From: Caprella mutica
Lineage: Eukaryota > Arthropoda > Malacostraca > Amphipoda > Caprellidae
NCBI GenBank assembly: GCA_947561585.1
Contig: CANNZV010003198.1
Span: forward strand, 19,041 to 83,040
Direction of reading: 5' to 3'
DNA length: 64,000 nt
The notes under the pieces were generated by a model. That model saw nothing but the letters and a program-made list of their open reading frames with translations, was not told where the DNA came from and did no database searches. A program made the position numbers and the translations under genes. Position 1 is the first letter of the stretch. Every line of letters starts with the position of its first letter. Below are positions 48,075 through 61,349 of this stretch, one piece after another.

Positions 48075-51000
48075 ATCGTCACAGTAACTCTTTTCTCTGA
48101 TAGTACATCATCTCAGTTACTCTTTTCTCTGATAGAACATCATCACAGTGACTCTTTTCTCTGATAGTACATCATCACAGTGAATCTTTTCTCTGATAGA
48201 ACATCATCACAATTGCTCTTTTCTCTGATAGTACATTACCACAGTGACTCTATTCTCTGATAGTACATCATCACTGTGATTCTTTTCTCTGATAGTACAT
48301 CATCACAGTGACTCTTTTCTCGGATAGTACATCATCACAGTGACTCTTTTCTCTGATAGTACATCATCACAGTGACTCTCTTCTCTGATAGTACATCATC
48401 AAAGTGACTCTTTTCTCTGATGGTACATCATCACAGTGACTCTTTTCTCTGATAGTACATCATCACAGTAACTCTTTTCTCTAATAGTACATCATCACAG
48501 TGACTCTTTTCTCTGATAGTACATCATCACAGTGACTCTTTTCTCTGATAATACATCATCACAGTGACTCTTTTTTCTGATAGTACATCATCACAGTGAT
48601 TCTTTTCTCTGATAGTACATCAGCACAGTGACTATTCTCTGATAATACATCATCACAGTGACTCTTTTCTCTGATAGTACATCATCACATTGACTCTTTT
48701 CTCTGATAGTACATCATCACATTGACTCTTTTCTCTGATATTATATCACCACAGTGACTCTTTTCTCTGATAGTACATCATCACAGTGACTCTTTTTTCT
48801 GATAGTACATCACCACAGTGTGTCTTTTCTCTGATAGTACATCATCACAGTGACTCTTTTCTCTGATAGTACATCATCACAGTGATTCATTACTCTGATA
48901 GTACATCACCACAATGACTCTTTTCTCTGATATTATATCACCACAGTGACTCTTTTCTCTGATAGTACATCATCACAGTGACTCTTTTTTCTGATAGTAC
49001 ATCACCACAGTGACTCTTTTCTCTGATAGTACATCATCACAGTTATTCTTTACTCTGATAGTACATCATCACTGTGACTCTTTTCTCGGATAGTACATCT
49101 TCACAGTGACTCTTTTCTCTGATAGTACATCATCACAGTGACTCTTTCCTCTGATAGTACATCATCACAGTAACTCTTTTCTCTGATAATACATCATCAC
49201 AGTGACTCTTTTCTCTGATAGTACATCATCACAGTGACTCTTTTCTCGGATAGTACATCTTCACAGTGACTCTTTTATCTGATAGTTTATCACCACAGTG
49301 ACTCATTTCTCTGATAGTACATCATCACTGTGACTCTTTTCTCTGATAGTACATCATCACAGTGACTCTTTTCTCTGATAGTACATCACCACAGTGACTC
49401 TTTCCTCTGATAGTTGATAATCACAGTGACTCTTTTCTCTGATAGTACATCATCACAGTGACTCTTTCCTCTGATAGTACATCATCACTGTGACTCTTTT
49501 CTCTGATAGTACATCATCACAGTGACTCTTTTCTCTGATAGTACATCACCACAGAGAATCTTTTCTCAGATAGTACATCATCACAGTGACTCTTCTCTCT
49601 GATAGTACATCATCACAGTGACTCTTTTCTCGTATAGTACATCATCACAGTGACTCTTTTCTCTGATAGTACATCATCACAGTGACTCTTTTCTCTGATA
49701 GTACATCATCACAGTGACTCTTTCCTCTGATAGTACATCATCACAGTGACTCTTTTCTCTGATAATACATCATCACAGTGACTCTTTTCTCTGATAGTAC
49801 ATCATCACAGTGACTCTTTTCTCGGATAGTACATCTTCACAGTGACTCTTTTATCTGATAGTATATCACCACAGTGACTCATTTCTCTGATAGTGCATCA
49901 TCACAGTGACTCTTTTCTCTGATAGTACATCATCACTGTGACTCTTTTCTCTGATAGTACATCATCACAGTGACTCTTTTCTCTGATAGTACATCACCAC
50001 AGTGACTCTTTCCTCTGATAGTTGATAATCACAGTGACTCTTTTCTCTGATAGTACATCATCACAGTGACTCTATTCTCTGATAGTACATCATCACAGTG
50101 ACTCTTTTCTCTGACAGTAAATCATCACAGTGACTCTTTCCTCTGATAGTACATCATCACAGTGACTCATTTCTCTGATAGTTCATCACCACAGTGACTC
50201 TTTTCTCTGATAGTACATCATCACAGTGACTCATTTCTCTGATAGTACATCACCACAGTGACTCTTTTCTCTGATAGTACATCATCACAGTGACTCTTTT
50301 CTCTGATAGTACATCATGACAGTGACTCTTTTCTCTGGTACTATATCACCACAGTGACTTTTCTCTGATACTACATCATCACAGTGACTCTTTTCTCTGA
50401 TAGTACATCATCAGAGTTACTCTCTCCTCTGATAGTACATCATCACAGTGACTCTTTTCTCTGATAGTACATCACCACAGTGACTCTTTTCTCTGATAGT
50501 ACATCATCACAGTGACTCTTTTCTCTGACAGTACATCATCACAGTGACTCTTTTCTCTGCTAGTACATCATCACAGAGATTCTTTCCTCTGATAGTGCAT
50601 CATAACAGTGACTCTTTTCTCTGATAGTACATTATCACTGTGACACTTTTCTCTGATAGTACATCATCACAGTGACTCTTTCCTCTGATAGTACATCATC
50701 ACAGTGACTCTTTCCTCTGATAGTACATCATCACATTGACTTTTCTCTGATAGTACATCATCACATTGACTCTTTTCTCTGATAATATATCACCACAGTG
50801 ACTCTTTTCTCTGATAGTACATCATCACAGTGACTCTTTTCTCTGATAGTACATCATCACAGTGACTCTTTTCTCTTATAGTACATCATCACAGTGACTC
50901 TTTTCTCTGATAGTACATCATCACAGTGACTCTTTTCTCTGATAGTACATCATCACAGTGACTCTTTTCTCTCATAGTACATCATCACAGTGACTCTTTT

Positions 51001-53386
51001 CTCTGATAGTACNNNNNNNNNNNNNNNNNNNNNNNNNNNNNNNNNNNNNNNNNNNNNNNNNNNNNNNNNNNNNNNNNNNNNNNNNNNNNNNNNNNNNNNN
51101 NNNNNNNNNNNNNNNNNNNNNNNNNNNNNNNNNNNNNNNNNNNNNNNNNNNNNNNNNNNNNNNNNNNNNNNNNNNNNNNNNNNNNNNNNNNNNNNNNNNN
51201 NNNNNNNNNNNNNNNNNNNNNNNNNNNNNNNNNNNNNNNNNNNNNNNNNNNNNNNNNNNNNNNNNNNNNNNNNNNNNNNNNNNNNNNNNNNNNNNNNNNN
51301 NNNNNNNNNNNNNNNNNNNNNNNNNNNNNNNNNNNNNNNNNNNNNNNNNNNNNNNNNNNNNNNNNNNNNNNNNNNNNNNNNNNNNNNNNNNNNNNNNNNN
51401 NNNNNNNNNNNNNNNNNNNNNNNNNNNNNNNNNNNNNNNNNNNNNNNNNNNNNNNNNNNNNNNNNNNNNNNNNNNNNNNNNNNNNNNNNNNNNNNNNNNN
51501 NNNNNNNNNNNNNNNNNNNNNNNNNNNNNNNNNNNNNNNNNNNNNNNNNNNNNNNNNNNNNNNNNNNNNNNNNNNNNNNNNNNNNNNNNNNNNNNNNNNN
51601 NNNNNNNNNNNNNNNNNNNNNNNNNNNNNNNNNNNNNNNNNNNNNNNNNNNNNNNNNNNNNNNNNNNNNNNNNNNNNNNNNNNNNNNNNNNNNNNNNNNN
51701 NNNNNNNNNNNNNNNNNNNNNNNNNNNNNNNNNNNNNNNNNNNNNNNNNNNNNNNNNNNNNNNNNNNNNNNNNNNNNNNNNNNNNNNNNNNNNNNNNNNN
51801 NNNNNNNNNNNNNNNNNNNNNNNNNNNNNNNNNNNNNNNNNNNNNNNNNNNNNNNNNNNNNNNNNNNNNNNNNNNNNNNNNNNNNNNNNNNNNNNNNNNN
51901 NNNNNNNNNNNNNNNNNNNNNNNNNNNNNNNNNNNNNNNNNNNNNNNNNNNNNNNNNNNNNNNNNNNNNNNNNNNNNNNNNNNNNNNNNNNNNNNNNNNC
52001 ATCATCAGAGTTACTCTCTCCTCTGATAGTACATCATCACATTGACTCTTTTCTCTGATAATATATCACCACAGTGACTCTTTTCTCTGATAGTACATCA
52101 TCACAGTGACTCTCTTCTCTGATAGTACATCATCACAGTGACTCTTTTCTCTTATAGTACATCATCACAGTGACTCTTTTCTCTGATAGTACATCATCAC
52201 AGTGACTCTTTTCTCTGATAGTACATCATCACAGTGACTCTTTTCTCTTATAGTACATCATCACAGTGACTCTTTTCTCTGATAGTACATCATCAGAGTT
52301 ACTCTCTCCTCTGATAGTACATCATCACAGTGACTCTTTTCTTTGATAGTACATCATCACAGTGACTCTTTTCTCTGATAGAACATCATCACAATTGCTC
52401 TTTTCTCTGATAGTACATTACCACAGTGACTCTTTTCTCTGATAGTACATCATCACTGTGATTCTTTTCTCTGATAGTACATCATCACAGTGACTCTTTT
52501 CTCTTATAGTACATCATCACAGTGACTCTTTTCTCTGATAGTACATCATCTCAGTGACTCTTTTCTCTGATAGTACATCACCACAGTGACTCTTTTCTCT
52601 GATAGTACATCATCAGAGTTACTCTCTCCTCTGATAGTACATCACCACAGTGACTCTTTTCTTTGATAGTACATCATCACAGTGAGTCTTTTCTCTGATA
52701 GTACATCATCACAGTGACTCTTTTCTCTGCTAGTACATCATCACAGCGATTCTTTTCTCTGATAGTACCATCACAGTGACTCTTTTCTCTGATAGTACAT
52801 CATCACAGTGACTCTTTTCTCTGATAGTACATCATCACAGTGACTCTTTCTTCTGATAGTATATCATCACAGTGACTCTTTCCTCTGATAGTACATCATC
52901 ACAGTGACTCTTTTCTCTTATAGTACATCATCACAGTGACTCTTTTCTCTGATAGTACATCATCACAGTGACTCTTTTCTCTGATAGTACATCATCACAT
53001 TGACTCTTTTCTCTGATAATATATCACCACAGTGACTCTTTTCTCTGATAGTACATCATCACAGTGACTCTTTTCTCTGATAGTACATCATCACAGTGAA
53101 TCTTTTCTCTGATAGTACATCATCACAGTGACTCTCTTCTTTGATAGTACATCATCACAGTGACTCTTTTCTCTGATAGTACATCATCACAGTGACTGTT
53201 TTCTCTGATAGTACATCATCACAATGACTCTTTTCTCTGATAATACATGATTAAAGTTACTCTTTTCTCTGATAGTACATCATCACAGTGACTCTTTCCT
53301 CTGATAATACATGATTACAGTGACTCTTTTCTCTGATAGTATATCACCACAGTGACTCTTTTCTCTGATAGTACATCATCACATTG
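48075..53386 (+). repeat. 32-bp satellite, main block, at least 135 copies
   Basis: The unit is gatagtacatcatcacagtg followed by actcttttctct, as in blocks 1 and 2. About 4.3 kb of called sequence is split by a 987-base gap. Point variants (gatagtacatcaccac, ttctcggat, tttcctct, gataatacat) recur in the same order in different places, for example 49160-49420 and 49750-50030, indicating duplication of many-unit blocks. Some copies are 29-31 bp. Core tcacagtga is an odd palindrome. No open frame survives several units. Confidence 0.97.
51013..51999. other. assembly gap (987 N) within the satellite
   Basis: Unresolved bases with 32-bp satellite on both sides. Apparent open frames crossing it are artefacts. 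Confidence 0.99.
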
Positions 53387-54051
53387 AACCAAATCATTCC
53401 GTTAACTGAAAAATAAACTACTATATTAAACACATTATAATACACAGGCAGTCCCCGCTTCTAATATCAAATCATGGCTCAGTCTTATTGCCAAATGGTA
53501 ATAAGACCGTGGTACGTCAGAACAACTACATTGTTACCCCTTGATATGTATTTCATTTTCTATGAATTACATTGAAAGAAAATTATATTTACTGAGAGAT
53601 ATATTGTTTCTTTCGACAATATATCTCTCAAACGGGTGCAAAATATATATATCTTTATCTGAAATGCAGTCTACAAGATTCAATATATAACCAATCACCT
53701 TCAATTTTATATCAATTTGAAGAAAAATTCATTTTGTTCATTTCTATATAATTCATATTACGAATATTTATTTTATTTAATAATTATTTAATGAAATAGA
53801 CCATTCGTGCAATAGTAGTAAATTGGAAACGCTGTATATGTGGTATTATAGGCCAAATGTATATATATTACAATAGTAGTATGATACGCAAAAGATATAT
53901 ATACAAGCTTATAATATCTTACCGTGATTGTTTATGTATATGTCTAAATGTCGCGTTTGTGGTAATTCTGGGCAAAAGTGACTCAAACGGTTCTAAAGTG
54001 GTAGAATTTCGCCCAATAGTCGGCTTACCTCTATATATATATATATATATA
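53387..54051. other. AT-rich stretch with small inverted repeats
   Basis: Contains the hairpin at 53593-53630 and a weaker one at about 53484-53516 (gtcttattgcc and ggtaataagac). Ends in a (TA)n tract (54031-54051). No gene seen. Confidence 0.5.
53593..53630. repeat. perfect 15-bp inverted repeat hairpin
   Basis: tgagagatatattgt and its exact complement acaatatatctctca with an 8-base loop (ttctttcg). Function unknown. Confidence 0.85.
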
Positions 54052-54224
54052 CAGTGTGGCCGCAAAAAATGTATCTACTGCCATCGAAAAAATCTTCTAA
54101 GTACTATTTATAATTCATTAATAATAATCTACGTATCTATGGTACCAATTTATTTTGCATATTATCGTGAAATGATGAATAATGTAGATTCAAGGCAGTG
54201 GATACATTTTTTGCGGACACACTG
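54052..54224. mobile_element. 173-bp Tc1/mariner-type MITE in a (TA)n tract
   Basis: Ends cagtgtggccgcaaaaaatg and cattttttgcggacacactg, with about 31 bp of terminal repeat extending to ctactgcc and ggcagtgg. TA on both sides. The insertion split a (TA)n microsatellite, of which about 20 bp lie left and 14 bp right. Terminal repeats differ at only a couple of positions, suggesting a fairly recent insertion. No transposase. Confidence 0.88.
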
Positions 54225-56504
54225 TATATATATATATATTCTATAGATACATTGCTACCCCTATATTTATAACCTCTTTGCCTTATTTGTCACATTTTAG
54301 TGATTAGATATAAAATAATATTTCAATTAGTGTCAAAGTAGACACTGTTAATAGATAACAATTAGTTAATTAGTTAACATTTACCTCATATTAAATAAAA
54401 ACATATAATATTGTATATTTCTATGGAATAACACTTTTCCCGTTCTGTAAACTATACCTAATTACTTTTTTAAGTGTTATTTTGTTAATGAAAAACTGAA
54501 CTATAACTATGCTATTGCCATTTAAATAAAACAATGAATAAATTATTTCTTTACAGATTATATATATATATTTTAAACACAATATTTATACTATATTTTG
54601 AAAGTCAAATTGTGCTTCCAAGTATCTTTTAAAATGTAATATAACAGTGTTGATTATCAATAAATAAACAATTTATTAATTATCTGGTACAAGAATATTA
54701 TTTAGTGAGAGCTAAAATTATAGAATTTGACATGACACAGTATGATAATTTTATCATTAATATTTATTTTGAAAAATAAACTGATTTTATATAATATATT
54801 ATGATTAACTGCCAATAAAATTAATCAGATAAATAAACATTAAAATGAACAAAGTTTGCCAACGTAATTCGATAATGCAATAAAGTAAATTCAACTTCTA
54901 TTGAATATTGATTATTTTTTATTTTTATATATTCAATCGTAATTATCGAATTAAATTTAATTTAAAATTTAATTGACTCAATTTTCTTCCATTTACTGAT
55001 TTTCTGCTTCGAATTGATAGTTAAGAAATTATTTATGAATATTTTAAAGTAAATAACAGCTGACTTATTTTGTTATTTAAATATATCCATGAATGCTAAC
55101 TTTAGATTTATTCTAATTTCTTTAATAATAAATGTGCAGTCAAATAAATTTGATTTAGTTTTTATTAACAAAAGAATATAATAAAAATTATTTGTAGCTT
55201 GAAAAAACTCGATTTTAATATATACATAAAACAGTAAATATTTTATAGTTTGAAAAACTACATGATATTTACTTAACATTATCTATACTAATAATTTCCT
55301 TAGTGTGTTTATTTATTTATTTGTTTGGTGTCCGCTTTTACATGACGGGTATTAAACATGAAGAATGTAACTATGATACGCACGGGAATATATTGACTTG
55401 ATATTTAAATTCTTTTGTTTTTATTCAAATTTTAAATTTATTTTATCTGTAAAATAAATTAGACTATGCAGAAAATTTAATTTTAATTGAATTCATTGAA
55501 AGTAACCTAATAACGAGTAATAAATTGGTATTGATGATGACCCGTTATTATTAACGGGAAAGTACACTAGTTTAATATAATCTAAATCATTTTAATTGTT
55601 ATCTCTAGCGATGTCAACTTTGACAGTAATTAAGATATGTTTCTTATCCCTAGTAAATATGACACATTTCTACTGGTTACAAAATAGATAATTAACTCAG
55701 TTTTATTAATAATCTGCATATCTGTTATTGTTCATTACGGTAAATGTTAGTGGTATTTTATAGTAAAATATCATAATTTTAACCAATTTTCTCGGTAATT
55801 TTATATTTCAAAATTTTATACTTTAATATATCAAAATTTATGATGAATTAAAATTATATTTCCATCAAATATACATTTAAATTAGTAAGCAAATAACCGA
55901 TAATTTTCCTGATAATGTTACATATTAAAATAGCATACAATATAATTATATTCATTATCAATATATAGATCAAAAGAATTAATTCAATTTATAGTACGAT
56001 ACTTTAATTATTTCCTTCACATGAACTAATACATTATAATAGGTTCTATAAGTCCTTAATTAAGAAAAACCTAATCATCAGTCTTTTGAGGCCCGTACAG
56101 TAGCCATTGTTCACTATTCCATCTCTTGCATGGAGATAATAGAAGTTCTATAAATATTTTACGGTTTGTTGTTCTATCGCTAGATCAATAGTTTCCTTTG
56201 AGAGTTTCTGAAGAAAATCCCTGTTTGAAGTTTTCGGGACGGATGAACTGACAAGTACTGTATGTATATATAGCTATATATAATGGCCTACCAATATTGC
56301 TATGTATTTATATAGGTCTACACAGCGAAAGAAGTTTCTGCAATTGATGTCTCGGTTGGGTATGAATATAATATGGGTAGGTACTTCTATGAATGGGTAG
56401 GTAGGTACTTTATTAACTATGATCAGGATTATATTTATTATATTTGTATATAAAAGAGTCGTTCTTAAACTTGTTGAAATTTCATAGAAAACGTTCCTCC
56501 GACG
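54225..56504. other. very AT-rich intergenic stretch
   Basis: No supported gene. At 55281-55330 the words ctatactaataat and tttatttatttatttgtttgg resemble the 3' end of a non-LTR or SINE-type element, but this is only a resemblance. Confidence 0.45.
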
Positions 56505-56815
56505 TCGCTTATAAATGACCTTGACCTTTAACCTGTTCACTCCCAAAATCTTATAACATTGACCCTTATCTCACCATATTTCAGGCAATTTGGTTGAATA
56601 TTTTTTGAGTCATAAATGACTTTGATCTTGACCTTTGACCTTATCGCTCCCAAAAACAAGTCAAATCGTTCCTGGATATTGATCAATCGTCCCACCAAAT
56701 TTCAGGCAATTTGGTGGAAATTTTTTTTTGAGTTATTAATGACCTTTACCTTGACCTTTAACCGGATTGCTCCAAAAATTCTATTAGTTGGTTTCTGGAC
56801 ATTGACCAATGTGCG
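56505..56815. repeat. 121-bp dispersed repeat, about 2.6 tandem units, with AGGTCA hexamers
   Basis: The phrase atttcaggcaatttggt occurs at 56578 and 56699, 121 bp apart. Each unit has aatgac followed by cttgacctttgacctt, i.e. aggtcaaaggtca on the other strand, then a cgctcccaaaa element and ggacattgaccaatcgtccc-like sequence. A reverse-orientation copy is at 60184-60300. The aggtcaaaggtca arrangement matches nuclear-receptor DR1 sites, which may be incidental. Confidence 0.8.
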
Positions 56816-58321
56816 AGTAGTTTTGCGAGTAGCAAGATGGTAAATAGATAAATGCTGCATAAAATATAATCTTCCGTAATCTGCGAAGTTAAAAATCGTA
56901 CCAATATCAAATCTCAAATTGACATATTTCTTGTATAATCAATATAATGAACTAACTATTTAACCATTTTAATAAAATACAAAAATTACCATAAATTAAT
57001 TACTTAAATTAAATATAAATTAGTCAGGCCAAAAAATCCAACATTTAGGTTACATTCAATTTTCTCAATCCATGCACTTTATCAAGTCACTATATAATTC
57101 TGTGCAAAAACATTAACTGATTCTATCTGGAAGTAACGATTACATGTTCAGAATTACCTAGTGACATATAAAGTCTTGCTGTGTGATAGCCACATCTTCA
57201 TTTAGTTGACATACTTCACATTGCAAATATTTGGCAGAGTTTCGTCTAACCTATAAGTTGAATCCCAAAGGATTTCAGTCCGACATATCAGAGACAGAAT
57301 GTGGAGGAAGTCTAATATGTTACTCCTCGACTTAGTTGCACTTTCTGTTTAGAGTTTCGAAGTGTCTATCCGAACCCTTTGGCTTATTGATATGTAGTTG
57401 TTTATTATGTATTATATAACGTTTCAGTTATCATAATAATTATAGTATAGAGATGAGAATATGTACATGGAGAAATCATTCACATCCAGAAATCGTTTAT
57501 TGATAAATTGTAAAGAAAGAAATAGGATTTGATATTTTAATGGGTGATAATTTAACGGATAATTTTACCTTCATTTTTCTAAAACTGATGGCCATTTTAA
57601 GGCAAACTAAAGAAAATTTATTCACTATACAGGCTACTCCCTTACTCAGGACACTATGCATTCACTATACAGGATTTCATTATAGACTACACTAGAAAGA
57701 AACTTCTGATTGACATGTGTTCCACCACTGTCCGAGTACTGTGTCTGTTAGAGCATTGTTATGTTCCCATGTCTTCATCAACATTATATAATATGCTGCA
57801 TATGTTTGTCTGTGGCTTGAAGCAATAGAACTTAGAAATAATAATTACACATAGAGACCTTGAATTTACAACTTTTTAGGAACAAATCAGAAAATGCATG
57901 GTAACTTACAGAGTAAATATAGAAAATAAAAATTAATCAACTCGAAAAAATAGCTAGAATATTAAAGAATATTTTAGAAACAAACTGGTTATTCTTTTTT
58001 TTGATATTCGAATTTCTTTTCGAGATATGACGAGATATGACGAGATATGACGAGATATACAAAATATATGTCCAAATGGTTATCATTTTACCAACGAAAG
58101 AAAGAGAAATATTTTGCATGATAGAAAATATAATACCTATTTTATTTACCTATTACTAACAGTGGTAATTTGAATAAATATTCGAAACAAGAGTTACTTA
58201 AGTTAAATATGTATTATTCATCATTTAACTTTTATTTTAATTCGTATTCATGATACAGGTATAACATGGATACGAAAAAAAAAAAAATAGAATAGTAATT
58301 ATTACATTTTTATAACTGATC
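56816..58321. other. AT-rich intergenic stretch
   Basis: Contains a SINE-like fragment at 57731-57755 (cgagtactgtgtctgttaga), two ttcactatacagg words at about 57619 and 57659, and a four-copy 10-bp repeat (cgagatatga) at 58021-58058. No gene supported. Confidence 0.45.
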
Positions 58322-58363
58322 GAAAATATGGAACAGTCCGATAACTTGAAACCTATCCTAACA
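58322..58363. mobile_element. one end of the GGTAAGTTC MITE family
   Basis: Contains cagtccgataacttgaaacc followed by tatccta, matching the right end of the copy at 59406-59541 (cgtccgataacttggaactt accccta-type end). The opposite end is not seen. Confidence 0.5.
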
Positions 58364-59405
58364 CTCAATAAAATAATAATCTTATTAACATTAACTTTTT
58401 CCACTCACAAACAATCAATGTTCTTACCTCTACAAAATTTCTCTAACTGCATTCAACTCGAAATATTTTATATCCTATTTTTGATGCCTGATATTTATTT
58501 AATATCTTGAATAGATTGAAATCGTTTGAAAATATTGAGAGGCTTCTAGAATGGAGCTTTCTTCTATTTTGAGTCAATGGAAGGGAATCCCGTGGAATAA
58601 TTAATACTTTTTATACCGATGAAATAATAAAAAAGAAGTTTTTTATTATTGGGTAAAAGTTGATTTCGGTCTCAGGTTTAAAATGTTCGAAATCTGACCA
58701 CTAAATTGAATATTTCGAATACAATCGAGTTGATTTTCGGCAATTGAGATTTTACACAGTTATGGCCATGTAGGGTTACTCACTCAATTACAGGAAGATT
58801 ATTTGGTGTACATGAAAACATATTTGTATTGTAAGTGAATATTTATTGGATTAATATCAATATAACCGATCAATTGAATTATCTCAGTAATGCTCACAAT
58901 ATTGACTTTCCTTCGATGTGAATATTGACTCTTGATAGTCAAAAATATTCACAGGGGAATTTTAGCAATAAAAATACTGAAATAACTTGGTAAGTATCAA
59001 TTTACACAATTTTAAACCTTCCACCGCGGAGTTTTTCCTGCTTATACAGCAGAACAAATATCATACATACAAGAAAACATATGATTTGTTTCTTTAAAGA
59101 AATTATTGCAAACGTATTTTGAAACAAGAAATTCGAAGAAGAAATATTTATTGTGATGCAAGCCATGATTAGAAACGTGGAGTTTAGAAACACGTTCACT
59201 CTAACGCTTGAATGTTTCTTTTCCCACTATACAGGATAGCTATTGTTAAATGCAGAGGTGATTTGAAAGTAAAGCATAGAAAAGGGGCAGAGTAATCATT
59301 ATATTGATTTACTGTCCAGTCTTTCCTTTACTTGCCTCCAACACAAATAAATAATTAAACTGAAAGTAAGGTCAGCGAAAGAGTTCTGTCTTCTAGAATG
59401 TTAAC
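58364..59405. other. AT-rich intergenic stretch
   Basis: Short open frames only. No feature recognised. Confidence 0.5.
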
Positions 59406-59541
59406 TAGGGTATGTTTCGAGTTATCGGTCGGTGCTACATTTTCGATCATATGACACTAAAAAAAATTAGTTATCTTTTTTATAGTTTTGAATCAGAAGA
59501 TTGAAATTGTAGACCCGTCCGATAACTTGGAACTTACCCTA
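59406..59541. mobile_element. TA-flanked MITE (GGTAAGTTC family), copy 2
   Basis: A 136-bp foldback. Left tagggtatgtttcgagttat then cggtcgg; right ccgtccgataacttggaact then taccccta-like end at 59541. Same end sequence as the copy at 46210-46378 but a shorter, diverged middle. Confidence 0.75.
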
Positions 59542-60183
59542 TACATATCTATATTGTTCCATAATGTTGAATGCTTAAATATTTTTTATTTATTTTTATA
59601 ATGTTGAATAAATGTAGATTGATGTTTTAATTATTTCTAATAGAAAAAAGAATTACAATACATAATTTTTACATACGAATAATTTGATTTGCTGTTCTTA
59701 AAATTTCTTTAAATCTAAATGCATTACTTTGATTAATAACAAAGTTAATACACAAAAACAATTCTATTCCCAATAGATTTTAATTAAAAGTTTTCAACTA
59801 AAATATTTTTGTTTACCGTTAATCCGGAGGTAAATTTTGTTGATTTGTAACTTTGGTAAGAATTATTCGAATAAAGAATTGTAATTATTTATTTTTGTGT
59901 AATTAATATATGTATCTTCCAACTTTTTGTATTTCAGTATATTTTTTATAAAATAATTATTATAATCCTAACTATGAATTAAAAGTAGATTTTTATTTAA
60001 TTAAGTTTAATTTTTTTTAAATCTTTACCAATTAATTCAGTCTAAAAGTATACATTGAATTCTGTACTTTATTACCATCGTTAAATTGCAGAAGATTATG
60101 TTTTAATCTGCATTCATTTTTTTATTTGTAATTTTGTTATCATAAATTAATGGTAATTATCACATAACACAGAAAGTATTAAA

Positions 60184-60320
60184 CCAAATTGCATGAAACT
60201 TGGTGGGACGATTGGTCAATGTCCAGAAAACATTTGGTTAGATTTTGGGAGAGATTGGGTTGAAGGTCAAGGTCAAGGTCACGAAAAGTTAAAATCGACT
60301 GGAGCGGTGGTGAATGCATG
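60184..60320 (-). repeat. inverse copy of the AGGTCA-bearing dispersed repeat
   Basis: Contains ttggtgggacgattggtcaa, gattttgggag and three consecutive aggtca words (gaaggtcaaggtcaaggtca). It is the reverse complement of the unit at 56505-56815. The motif tcaaggtca is the extended half-site used by ERR/FTZ-F1-type monomeric receptors; any regulatory role is speculative. Confidence 0.75.
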
Positions 60321-60429
60321 CGCTCTAGTTTCCCTTTGCAATTAATATATTTGTTTTACTATTTCATTATACAATTTGAATGTTTATGTATGATCTTCAA
60401 GATATATTTTAAAATTTTATAATGATAAC

Positions 60430-61062
60430 AATTTACCGCATAGTCATTTTGAACATTTTACCGTATGAACATTTTACCGTATGAACATTTCACCGTATGA
60501 ACATTTTACCGTATGAACATTTTACCGTATGAACATTTTACCGTATGAACATTTTACCGTATGAACATTTTACCGTATCAACATTTTACCGTATGAACAT
60601 TTTACCGTATGAACATTTCACCGTATGAACATTTTACCGTATGAACATTTTACCGCATGAACATTTCACCGTATGAACATTTTACCGTATGAACATTTTA
60701 CCGTATGAACATTTTACCGTATGAACATTTTACCGTATGAACATTTTACCGTACGAACATTTTACCGTATGAACATTTTACCGCATCAACATTTTACCGT
60801 ATGAACATTTTACCGTATCAACATTTTACCGTATGAACATTTTACCGCATCAACATTTTACCGTATGAACATTTTACCGCATCAACATTTTACCGTATGA
60901 ACATTTTACCGTATCAACATTTTACCGTATGAACATTTTACCGCATCAATATTTTACCGTATGAACATTTTACCGTATCAACATTTTACCGTATTAACAT
61001 TTTACTCTATCAACATTTTACCGAAAAAGCGTTTTTGAAAATTTTACCGCATAAACATTTTG
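60430..61062. repeat. 16-bp minisatellite, about 38 copies
   Basis: Unit gaacattttaccgtat (16 bp). Towards the right the cgcatcaa and cgtatcaa variants alternate with cgtatgaa, giving a 32-bp dimer pattern (about 60785-60960). The unit resembles the iteron ttttgtccgttagg at 22.8-23.3 kb in length and layout, but no inverted partner array is seen here. Confidence 0.95.
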
Positions 61063-61349
61063 CTGAAAATGAGCATTCATTTTCTTTTCGATAGATAGTG
61101 TAAAACAAACATATTCACATAGAGTTACCTATATTTTCAAACATATGTACATCACATTTTCCCTGTAGACAAGTACATGTAGAACATTGTAGGGAGAATA
61201 CCTCTCACACATTTCTGGAATTAAATTCACAAACTTTATTTTCAAAAGTTTCCATTGTAACGAAAAGAAACAACAATTCCCCATGCAAAAGTGAACAGTT
61301 TGTGAGTGGATTTGAAGTGAAAAGCAGGGATTGAATGGTGAAAAGAAAC

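Noticed and set aside
50953..52045. Long open frames across the gap
   Set aside because: They consist almost wholly of N.
60430..61062. Terminal array of an iteron-ended element
   Set aside because: The unit length fits, but no inverted partner array is present in the window, so only a plain minisatellite is called.
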